From positions 1,321,275 through 1,385,274 of the forward strand of contig NZ_WELG01000002.1 in NCBI RefSeq assembly GCF_009184425.1: 64,000 nucleotides of DNA, written 5' to 3'. The notes under the pieces are model-generated. The model was not told where the DNA came from and did not search any database. It saw only the letters and a list, made by a program, of their open reading frames with translations. Each line of letters begins with the position of its first letter. Position 1 is the first letter of the stretch. Below, piece after piece: positions 26,871 to 37,200 of this stretch. This stretch comes from Flagellimonas olearia (lineage in GTDB: Bacteria; Bacteroidota; Bacteroidia; Flavobacteriales; Flavobacteriaceae). A program made the position numbers and the translations under genes.

Positions 26871-28202
26871 ATGAAGATCATAAAACCCCGATTGAGTTTT
26901 TGGCAGATATTCAATATGAATGTGGGCTTTTTGGGTATCCAATACAGTTTTGGGCTTCAACAGAGCGCTATTAATCCCATTTTTCTTTTTTTGGGTGCCA
27001 AAGAAGAGATTCTCCCCATTTTAAACATTGCCGGTCCCATAACCGGATTGATAATCCAACCCATAATTGGGGCAATGTCAGATAAAACATGGTCACCTAG
27101 ATGGGGGAGGAGAAAACCCTTTTTCTTGATAGGGGCAGTATTGGGCAGTCTGTGTCTGTTTGCTTTTCCTTTGAGCCCTGCTTTGTGGTTTGCCGTGGGA
27201 CTCTTGTGGATTCTGGATGTGGGCAACAATATGGCCATGGAACCCTATCGGGCTTTCGTGGGGGATAAATTACCCGATGCCCAATTGAGTATTGGTTACC
27301 AAATGCAAAGTTTGTTTGTGGGGGCCGGTATTCTTTTGGCCAATGCATCCATCTTTCTGTTTCAAGATTGGTTTGGGGGCGGCCAAGAAATTGAGGGAAC
27401 GGTTCCCAAATGGTTGTATTATTCCTTCTTTATAGGCTCGTTTTTATCCATTGTCACCATACTATGGTCGGTTTTAAAGACCCCGGAGATACCACCTTCG
27501 GATGAAGAACTGGCAGAAATCAACAGGCATAAGTCTTTGCCTTTTATGGAGCGTTTTAAAACCCCGTTTGTAGAGATTTCCCATGCAGTAAAGGAAATGC
27601 CCCAGTTCATGTGGCGATTGTCTGCGGTATATCTTTTTCAGTGGTATGCCCTTTTTGTCTATTGGCAGTTCATTACGCCCCTTTTTAGAGCCACTTTGGG
27701 GTACGATACCTCAGAAGCTGCGGCTCAAGCCGCTAAAATGAGCACTACATACAATATTGTTACTGCTGTGGTGGCTTTGGTTTTGGTGCCATTGACCATG
27801 CGATTTGGAGGGAAAAAGATATATGCACTCAGCTTGTTGGGAACAGCAATAGCCTTGTTTGCCATTCCCAATATTTCGGATCCGGTATATGTCTTGTTCC
27901 CTATGGTCTTTTTCGGTATAGGTTGGGCGGCCATGATGGGGATTCCCTACAGTATGGTATCCAAAATTGTTCCCCAGGAACGCAGAGGGGTCTATATGGG
28001 GATATTGAATATGATGATTGTAATCCCCATGGGTATCCAAACCTTGACCTTCGGTCCTATCTTTAAAAATGTTCTCGGTGCAAACTCTGTCAATGCCATG
28101 TTATTTGCAGGCGGATGTTTTGTGCTGGCCTCACTATTGGCCATGCGACTCAACATTCCAAAGGGCAAGCAAGATTCTGAGTTGGATATTGAAATCCCCT
28201 GA
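26871..28202 (+). CDS. MFS transporter, SLC45/sugar-transporter type
   Basis: A 443-aa protein with about 12 hydrophobic segments. The loop between helices 2 and 3 has IGAMSDKTWSPRWGRRKPF, the MFS signature (D..(R)..GRR.P) in the form typical of SLC45-like sucrose/maltose-type symporters. LDVGNNMAMEPYRAFVGDKLP also matches that group. The substrate cannot be assigned. No glycoside hydrolase or regulator gene is adjacent. The 188 bases upstream hold an AT-rich spacer with a GTTAA/TTAAC inverted repeat around 26733-26750 but no clear promoter. Confidence 0.85.
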   Translation: MKIIKPRLSFWQIFNMNVGFLGIQYSFGLQQSAINPIFLFLGAKEEILPILNIAGPITGLIIQPIIGAMSDKTWSPRWGRRKPFFLIGAVLGSLCLFAFPLSPALWFAVGLLWILDVGNNMAMEPYRAFVGDKLPDAQLSIGYQMQSLFVGAGILLANASIFLFQDWFGGGQEIEGTVPKWLYYSFFIGSFLSIVTILWSVLKTPEIPPSDEELAEINRHKSLPFMERFKTPFVEISHAVKEMPQFMWRLSAVYLFQWYALFVYWQFITPLFRATLGYDTSEAAAQAAKMSTTYNIVTAVVALVLVPLTMRFGGKKIYALSLLGTAIALFAIPNISDPVYVLFPMVFFGIGWAAMMGIPYSMVSKIVPQERRGVYMGILNMMIVIPMGIQTLTFGPIFKNVLGANSVNAMLFAGGCFVLASLLAMRLNIPKGKQDSELDIEIP

Positions 28203-28322
28203 GTTTCTGCTTTGATGAGCTGCCCATTTAAAGGGTGTTTCATGGATAATATCAAAATAGGTGGATAGGGACTTTCCAAAACCAAGGAATCCCCTAACTT
28301 TACCCCATTCATTTTTCACGAT

Positions 28323-30620
28323 ATGAGCAAGGAAAAACAACGACGGGAAGCATTGTTGTATCATGCGAAACCCCAACCCGGAAAGATAAAAATAGTCCCT
28401 ACCAAACCCTATTCCACCCAGCGAGATTTGGCCTTGGCCTACTCTCCCGGAGTGGCAGAACCCTGTTTGGAAATAGAAAAGAACAAGGACGATGTCTACA
28501 AGTACACGGCCAAAGGAAATATTGTGGCCGTAATTTCCAATGGAACGGCCGTTTTGGGTCTGGGCAATATCGGCCCAGAAGCCTCAAAACCCGTGATGGA
28601 AGGAAAAAGTCTCCTGTTCAAGATTTTTGCGGATATTGACGGCATCGATATTGAATTGGATACGGAGGATGTGGATAAGTTCATTGAAACCGTAAAGACC
28701 ATCGCACCCACCTTTGGTGGCATCAATCTGGAAGACATCAAAGCGCCCGAGGCATTTGAAATAGAAAGACGCCTTAAAGAGGAATTGGACATCCCGGTAA
28801 TGCACGATGACCAACATGGAACGGCCATAATTTCTGCTGCAGCCTTGCTGAATGCCATTGAGTTGACCAATAAAAAAATCGATGAGGTAAAAATTGTGGT
28901 CAGTGGTGCCGGTGCTGCCGCAGTTTCCTGCACAAAACTTTACAAAGCTTTCGGAGCCAATGGCAAGAATATTGTCATGCTGGATAGTAAGGGAGTTATC
29001 CGAAGTGATAGGGAAAATTTAAGTGAGGAGAAGAAGGAATTTGCCACAGATAGAAAAATTGACACATTAGAAGAGGCTATGAAAGACGCGGATGTGTTTA
29101 TCGGTCTGTCCATAGCCAATATTGTGACCCCAAAAATGCTCAAGTCCATGGCAGACGACCCCATTGTCTTTGCCATGGCCAATCCAAATCCTGAAATTGC
29201 ATACGATTTGGCTTGCAAGACCCGAAAGGATGTCATCATGGCCACCGGACGTTCCGATCATCCCAACCAAGTGAACAATGTACTTGGGTTTCCCTTTATT
29301 TTTAGGGGAGCATTGGATGTGCGAGCCACCAAGATCAATGAGGAAATGAAAATGGCGGCGGTTAGGGCTTTGGCCGATCTTACCCGTGAACCTGTTCCCG
29401 AGCAAGTGAACATTGCATATGATGCCACACGTTTGGCCTTCGGAAAAGAATACATCATCCCAAAACCTTTTGATCCCAGGTTGATCACCACCATTCCGTT
29501 GGCCGTAGCCAAGGCCGCTATGGAAAGTGGGGTAGCCAAAGCCCCCATTCAGGATTGGGACAAGTATGAGGAGGAGCTTTATCAAAGATCGGGCAACGAC
29601 AATAAGGTGGTCCGTTTACTGCACAACAGGGCCAAGGTAAATCCAAAGCGTATTGTTTTTGCCGAAGCTGAACTGTTGGATGTGATGAAAGCAGCTCAAA
29701 TAGTCTATGAGGAAGGTATTGCGGAACCGATACTTTTGGGACACAAGCCAACCATAGAAAGTCTAAAAAAGGAGCTCGATTTTGATGCCGAAGTGACCAT
29801 TATCGACCCTCGTTCCGATGAGGTCAAGGAACTGCGGACCAAATATGCCCTTAGATTATGGGAATCCAGAAAACGCAAAGGGGAAACCCAGTATAGTGCC
29901 CGGGTGAACATGGGCAAGCGTAACTATTTTGGGGCCATGATGCTTCTTGAAGGGGATGCGGATGGGATGATTTCCGGATATTCCAGGTCATATCCCAAAG
30001 TGCTTCGTCCTGTTTTTGAAGTCTTGGGAAGGGCCAAGGGAGTGAAAAACGCTTCCACGGTAAATATTATGATCACGGAAAGAGGACCCCTCTTTTTGGC
30101 GGATACCTCCATCAATATAGATCCCAATGCTGAGGAATTGGCAGAGATAGCCCAAATGACAGCCAATGTGGCCAGTACCTTTGGTTTTAATCCGGTTGTG
30201 GCCATGCTTTCCTATGCCAACTTTGGGTCATCCATTCATCCCAATGCCCAAAAAGTGAAGGAAGCGGTTCGGATTTTGCATGAAAAGAACCCTGATTTGG
30301 TTGTGGACGGAGAAATCCAGACCGACTTTGCCTTGAGCCAAGAATTGTGCAACAATAACTTTCCATTTTCTAAATTGTCCGGGAAAAAGGTGAACACGCT
30401 TATTTTTCCCAATTTGGAATCGGCCAATATCACCTATAAACTTCTCAAGGGCCTCAACAAAGCAGACTCCATTGGGCCCATTATGGTAGGACTTACCCGG
30501 GCCGCACACATTTTACAATTGGGGGCCAGTGTGGATGAAATGGTGAACATGACCGCCGTGGCCGTTATTGATGCCCAAGAGCGTGAAAAGCGCAGAAATA
30601 CAAGAAGGGGAGCGGAGTAG
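28323..30620 (+). CDS. maeB: NADP-dependent malic enzyme with C-terminal phosphotransacetylase-like domain
   Basis: 765 aa, the normal size of MaeB. Residues 1-~420 are malic enzyme: AYSPGVAEPC, GNIGPEASKPVMEGK, the metal/substrate region MHDDQHGTA and the nucleotide-binding VSGAGAAAVSC. Residues ~430-765 are a phosphate acetyl/butyryltransferase domain (VFAEAE, GMISGYSRSY, FLADTSINIDP, ALSQEL), which is regulatory in this family. It converts malate to pyruvate and CO2 with NADP. TAACTTTA at 28295-28302 is a near-match -7 box. ruvA begins 40 bases downstream. Confidence 0.95.
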   Translation: MSKEKQRREALLYHAKPQPGKIKIVPTKPYSTQRDLALAYSPGVAEPCLEIEKNKDDVYKYTAKGNIVAVISNGTAVLGLGNIGPEASKPVMEGKSLLFKIFADIDGIDIELDTEDVDKFIETVKTIAPTFGGINLEDIKAPEAFEIERRLKEELDIPVMHDDQHGTAIISAAALLNAIELTNKKIDEVKIVVSGAGAAAVSCTKLYKAFGANGKNIVMLDSKGVIRSDRENLSEEKKEFATDRKIDTLEEAMKDADVFIGLSIANIVTPKMLKSMADDPIVFAMANPNPEIAYDLACKTRKDVIMATGRSDHPNQVNNVLGFPFIFRGALDVRATKINEEMKMAAVRALADLTREPVPEQVNIAYDATRLAFGKEYIIPKPFDPRLITTIPLAVAKAAMESGVAKAPIQDWDKYEEELYQRSGNDNKVVRLLHNRAKVNPKRIVFAEAELLDVMKAAQIVYEEGIAEPILLGHKPTIESLKKELDFDAEVTIIDPRSDEVKELRTKYALRLWESRKRKGETQYSARVNMGKRNYFGAMMLLEGDADGMISGYSRSYPKVLRPVFEVLGRAKGVKNASTVNIMITERGPLFLADTSINIDPNAEELAEIAQMTANVASTFGFNPVVAMLSYANFGSSIHPNAQKVKEAVRILHEKNPDLVVDGEIQTDFALSQELCNNNFPFSKLSGKKVNTLIFPNLESANITYKLLKGLNKADSIGPIMVGLTRAAHILQLGASVDEMVNMTAVAVIDAQEREKRRNTRRGAE

Positions 30621-30660
30621 TTTCCTCAATCAAAACATTGAATAATCCAACACAACCAAT

Positions 30661-31242
30661 ATGATCACCCATTTAAGAGGAAAGCTGGTAGAGAAAAATC
30701 CAACCTATGTTATTGTGGAATGTAATGGGGTAGGCTATTTTTTGAACATTTCCCTGCATACATTTTCCTTGTTGAAGGACGAGGAGAACATTCAACTGTA
30801 CACCCATCTTTTGATCAAGGAAGATTCCCATACGCTGTTTGGTTTTGTGGAGCGATCGGAACGTGAGATTTTTAGATTGTTGATTTCCGTTTCCGGTGTG
30901 GGTTCCAGTATTGCAAGGACCATGTTGTCCTCTTTGTCACCCGCCGAAGTAAGGGATGCCATTGCCAATGGCGAGGTGGCTTCCATACAGGCGGTTAAGG
31001 GAATTGGGGCCAAGACGGCCCAAAGGGTCATATTGGACTTGAAGGACAAGATTTTGAAAGTCTACGATATGGGTGAAGTTTCCCTTCCATCAAACAATAC
31101 AAGTAAAGAAGAAGCGTTATCTGCTTTAGAGGTTCTTGGTTTTACCAGAAGACAATCTGAAAAGGTTGTGGACAAGGTGCTTTCCGAAGATCCTTCACTT
31201 AGCGTTGAGAACACTATTAAACAGGCGCTGAAAAATTTGTAA
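30661..31242 (+). CDS. ruvA: Holliday junction-binding protein RuvA
   Basis: A 193-aa protein with the N-terminal OB-fold (MITHLRGKLVEKNPTYVIVEC), two helix-hairpin-helix motifs (ISVSGVGSSIARTML and VKGIGAKTAQRVILDLKDK) and the C-terminal domain III (EALSALEVLGFTRRQSEK) that touches RuvB. It tetramerises on four-way junctions. sprA starts 5 bases after its stop, a ruvA-sprA adjacency common in Flavobacteriaceae. Confidence 0.97.
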   Translation: MITHLRGKLVEKNPTYVIVECNGVGYFLNISLHTFSLLKDEENIQLYTHLLIKEDSHTLFGFVERSEREIFRLLISVSGVGSSIARTMLSSLSPAEVRDAIANGEVASIQAVKGIGAKTAQRVILDLKDKILKVYDMGEVSLPSNNTSKEEALSALEVLGFTRRQSEKVVDKVLSEDPSLSVENTIKQALKNL

Positions 31243-31247
31243 CTAGT

Positions 31248-34200
31248 TTGAAAAGAGGGGCAAAACCAATACTTAAACCAGCCAGTTTTAAGTACATTTT
31301 CGTATTCATCTGTTTTTTGGCCGTCACGTCCATGATGGGTCAGGAGGAAACCAATGAACAGGTTCAGGATTCTGTACAGACCGGGGTAGAGCTAGGGAGG
31401 CTTATCTTGGAGAACCCCGATAGCATTATTGCCAAATACACTTACGACCCCCAGACCGATCGTTATATCTACACCGAAAGTATAGGGGATTTCAATATCA
31501 ATTATCCCGTTATCCTCACTCCCGACCAGTATTATGAATTGGTAAGGAAGGAACAAATGCGGTCCTATTTCAAGCAAAAGATTGACGCCTTCACCGGGAA
31601 AAAGGAAGGAAGTGAGGAGGCCCGAAAAAATTTATTGCCCAACTTTTATGTGAACAGCAACTTCTTCGAGTCCATCTTTGGAGGAAATACCATCGAAGTG
31701 ATTCCGCAAGGTTCCGTGGCCATGGATCTTGGGGTGCTCTGGCAAAAAAATGACAATCCGGCCCTTTCACCTCGTAACCGGACCAACCTTTCGTTTGATT
31801 TTGACCAACGTATCAGTTTGAGCTTATTGGGAAAAGTTGGGGAACGTCTCCAAGTGACCGCCAATTACGATACGGAAGCTGTTTTTGATTTTCAGAACTT
31901 GGTGAAGTTGGAATATACCCCAACTGAGGACGATATCCTTCGGAAGATTGAAATCGGTAATGTGAACATGCCCTTGAACAGTTCTCTGATCACCGGGGCA
32001 CAGAGCCTTTTTGGGGTCAAGACCCAATTGCAATTTGGGAAAACCACCGTAACCGCTGTTTTTTCGGAGCAGCGATCACAGAACAATACCGTTGTGGCGC
32101 AAGGAGGGGGAACACTGAATGAATTCTCGCTTACCGCTCTGGATTATGATGAGGACAAGCACTTTTTCCTCGCTCAATATTTTAGGGACAATTACGATCG
32201 TGCCCTTCAAGACTATCCTTTTATTAGGAGCCAAGTACAGATTACCCGACTGGAAGTCTGGGTGACCAACCGTAACCAGCAGACCCTCAATGTGAGGAAT
32301 GTGGTGGCCCTTCAGGATTTGGGGGAAGCATTGGAGGACAAGACCCGAATCGGCATCAACAATGGAGATCCGGCAGGGTTTTTTAATCCATCGGCCATAG
32401 TCACGGGATATCCGCAGAATGCGGCCAACGCCTTTGACCCAGCGCAAATTGGGACAGGCGCCTTGACCCAGTCCATTCGTGATATTGCCACGGTGGAAGC
32501 AGGTTTCAATGTTCCCGGATACCAAGTAAACCAAGGATTTGATTATGCCATCTTGGAAAATGCCCGAAAATTGGAACAAGGCAGGGATTATCAGTTCAAC
32601 TCACAATTGGGATACATTTCCTTGAACCAGCGTTTAAGCAATGATGAGGTATTGGGGGTGGCATTTCAATATACCATTAATGGCCAGGTTTATCAAGTAG
32701 GGGAGTTTGCCAATGGCGGGGTGGATGCCACTACCGTTTCCGGAGGGGTGAATCCTATTGTAGAAAACAATACCTTGATCCTGAAATTATTGAAGAGTAA
32801 TATTACCAATGTAGAGGATCCCATTTGGGATTTGATGATGAAGAATATCTATGCTACGGGTGCTTTTCAATTGGATGAGGAAGATTTTAAACTCAATATC
32901 CTTTATTCCGATCCCACTCCCAGAAACTATATCACCCCAGTGGACCCCAATGCGGGATGGCCCAATGGTTTGGAAGACCGTATATTGATCAATGTGTTCA
33001 ACCTGGACCGCTTGAATGTGTACAATGACATTCAGCCTGGAGGTGATGGATTCTTTGATTACGTACCGGGCATTACCGTAGATCCACAGTCTGGACGTAT
33101 CATCTTTACCAAGGTGGAGCCTTTTGGGGAATACCTTTTTGAGGAGCTGGGAGGTGGAACCTATGATATAGAAAATGATCAAGGCTATAATGCCAACCAG
33201 AGACGATACGTGTTCCGTAATATGTATGCCAAAACCAAGGCAGCGTCTTTGCAGGATGCGGAAAAGAACCGTTTTCAGATTAAGGGACGTTATAAGTCGC
33301 AGGGCAACAATGGTATTCCAATTGGGGCGTTCAACGTACCCAGAGGTTCTGTTCGGGTAACGGCAGGGGGTCGACAACTTCAGGAAGGAATAGATTATAC
33401 GGTGAACTATCAAGCCGGAACAGTGCAGATTTTAGATCCCAGTTTGGCTGCTTCCAATACCCCCATTAACATTTCGGTGGAAAACAATGCGGTTTTTGGA
33501 CAGCAGACCCGTCGATTTGCTGGGGTGAACGTGGAACACCAGTTCAACGAAAAATTTGTTTTGGGAGGAACGCTTCTCAACCTGAATGAAAGACCGCTTA
33601 CCCAAAAATCCAACTACGGGGTAGAGCCTGTGAACAATACCATTTTTGGTTTGAATGGAAATTTTAGCACCGAGATTCCATTTTTGACCCGTTTGGCCAA
33701 TAAGCTGCCCAACATAGATACCGATGTGCCTTCCAACCTGTCCTTGCGTGGCGAGGTGGCCTTTTTAAAGCCTAATTCACCCAAGAATGCAGATTTTCAG
33801 GGAGAGACCACAACCTATCTGGATGATTTTGAAGGAGCACAGGCCTTAATTGATATTCGCTCCTCTTTGGGATGGACCTTGGCGAGTCCGCCGGTGGAAT
33901 TTGTTCAGGACAGAACCGATATTGATGTGGGCTACGAGCGTGCCAAGATGGCTTGGTACACCATAGACCCTATCTTTTATACCAATCAAAGACCATCCGG
34001 TTTATCGGATAATGATATTTCCTTGAACTCAACCCGAAGGGTATTCATTGATGAGGTCTTTACCGAAACCGACATTGCCCAAGGCCAGACCCAAGTACAG
34101 AGCACCTTGGACATTGTTTACTACCCCAATCAAAAAGGGCCGTACAATGCCAATCCAAGCTTTGAGACCGAAGGACCGCAGGACAAATGGGCCGGTATCA

Positions 34201-37200
34201 TGCGTCCGTTGAGCAGTACCAATTTTGAGCAATCCAATGTGGAATTTGTCCAATTTTGGGTATTGGATCCCTATGTGGATGGACAGACCGACAACTCCAA
34301 CGCCGGAGAGCTTGTGTTGAACTTGGGGAATATTTCAGAAGATATTTTGCGTGATGGCCGTAAGCAATATGAAAATGGATTGCCGGCAAGCACCAATAAT
34401 GAGGTGCCCAGACCCACCATGTGGGGACAAGTGCCCTCTACACAATCCTTGGTCTACGCTTTTGATGCCGATGAAGCGAATCGTACCTCACAGGATGTTG
34501 GATTGGATGGTTTGAGCGATGCCGAGGAGCAGGCCATATATAATGGTCCAGCAGAAGACCCTGCTTTGGACAACTACCAATACTATTTGAACCGTGAGGG
34601 GAATATTTTGGAGCGTTATCTTGATTTCAACAATACGCAAGGTAACTCGCCGGTGGCTGTGACCAATACCAATAGGGGTTCCACCACTTTACCTGATGTG
34701 GAGGACATTGATCGCGATTTGACCATGAACACGGTAAACAGTTACTATGAGTACCGTATCCAGATCAAGCCCAATACCACCATCAACGACCAGTATGTTA
34801 CGGATATCCGTGAAGGACAGACCCCGACGCTGCCCAATGGAACCCAATTGAATCGAAGATGGATACAGTATAAGATTCCATTGAGTGATTTTACCGATGC
34901 GGTTGGAGGGATTACAGATTTTAGGTCTATTAGCTTTATGCGGATGTACCTTACCGGTTTCTCCGATGATGTGGTCATGCGTTTTGCCACTTTGGATTTG
35001 GTCCGTGGCGATTGGCGTACCTATACAAGATCGTTGCAGGCAGAAGGAGTGGACAACGACCCTTCCGATGATGGAACGGTAACCGACGTGAACACGGTCA
35101 ATATTGAAGAAAACTTTGGTCGTCAGCCTATTCCTTATGTATTGCCTCCAGGGGTGGTGCGGGAACAGCTGAACAATAACAACACCATTATCCGTCAGAA
35201 TGAACAATCCCTGTCCTTTGTGGTGGAAAACCTGGAACCTGAGGATTCCCGTGGGGTGTTCAAGAATGTGAATGTGGATGTAAGGCAGTATGAACGCATT
35301 AAAATGTTCATGCACGCCGAAAAGATAATGAACGGGGACTATTCAGATAGCGACACCCCATTGGTGGGATTCCTTCGGATTGGAACGGATTTCTCCGAGA
35401 ACTACTATCAGGTGGAACTTCCATTGCAGTTTACCCCTTTCAATGTGACCTCGGCAGAGGAGATTTGGCCCGATGTCAATCAGATAGATATTGCCTTGAA
35501 TGATTTGAACAAGGTAAAATCCAAAGGGATAGCGGAACAGACCCTGAACGAAACCAACTATTATGAGATTGTGGATGGCGAAGCCATTCCTGTGGATGAG
35601 TTTGCCCCCCGTACGTTGGGAACGGTACGAATTGGAATTCGCGGTAACCCTTCCTTGGGAAGTATCCGTGGGATGATGGTGGGTATAAAGAACATTGACG
35701 ACCTTCCGGCAAGGGGAGAGGTATGGTTCAACGAATTGCGCCTTGTGGGCTTGGACAATAAGGGTGGTTGGGCCGCTATTGTGGCCATGGACGCCAATAT
35801 GGCCGATTTTGCCAACGTGTCCGTTACCGGGAGCAAGAGTACTTCAGGTTTTGGTTCCATAGACCAAATGCCCAATGAACGCTCCAGGGAAGATGCGGTT
35901 TCCTATGATATGGTCACCAATGTGAATGCGGGACAATTGTTGCCCAAAAAGTGGAACCTGCAAGTGCCGTTCAATTATGGGGTTTCGGAGACCTTGATCA
36001 CACCGGAGTTTGATCCTGTTTATGACGATTTAAAATTGGACGACCGTATCGCGGCGGCAGCTACGCAAGAAGATGCCGAAACCATACAGGAGCAGGCCGA
36101 GGATTATACCAAGCGTACCAGTTTCAACCTGATCGGGGTAAGAAAAAATAGGGGGGAAGATGCCAAAGAGAACTTTTTTGATGTAGAAAACTTCACCTTT
36201 AATTATTCGTATAACGAAACCAGCCATCGGGATTTTGAGATTGCCGATCTAAAAGATCAGAATGTGAATACGGGCTTTGTGTACAATCACAATTTTAAAC
36301 CAGCCCCTGTGGCACCATTTGCCAAAAAGGATTCTTTACTTACCGGAAGATATTGGAAATGGCTCAAGGATTTAAACTTGAATGTGCTGCCTACCAGTAT
36401 GTCTGTGAATGCCAATATCAACAGGGCTTTCAACCAGCAACGGTTCAGGGATGTACTGGAGCCAGGGGTGGATGCCTTGCAATTGCCTTTGTTGCAACAG
36501 CGCAACTATCTGTTCAATTGGCAATATGCCCTCAACTATAGTATCTCCAAGTCCCTTCGCCTGAATTTGACGGCCTCCAACAATAATATTGTACGGAATT
36601 ACTTCAATGTGGATGACGACACGGATTCTGGTATCAACCAGGCATTGGATTTGTGGGACGGCTTTTTCGACATTGGGGAGCCCAATCGACATGCCCAGCA
36701 GATGCAGCTGAATTACGAATTGCCTTTTAGTAAGTTTCCGTTCCTTGATTTTATCAATGCCCAATACACCTACACCAGTAATTTTGATTGGCAGCGGGGA
36801 GGCGATGCACTCAATGAAGTGGCCGGTCAGGATATCAATACGGTGCAGAATGCCAGTACCCATAATATTACGGGCAACCTGACCATGCAACGTTTCTATG
36901 ACTTTTTGGGGTTGAAGAAGCGGAGTGGTAAGGTAACTGCCGCCCAAGCGCCTGTGCGAAGGGACAAAGCGGGTAATCCTGCCACTGATTCTGAAAACAA
37001 TGCGCCCAAGAAGACCGGTAAAGGCTTCAATACCTTGGTGGATATTGTGACCATGGTGAAGCGGGTCAATATAAATTATACTGAGAACAGGGGGAAAATG
37101 CTGCCGGGATATACCCAAAGTATTGGATTTATAGGTACAGCAAGACCTTCTATAGGATTTGTGTTCGGTAGTCAGGCCGATGTACGATACGAGGCCGCCC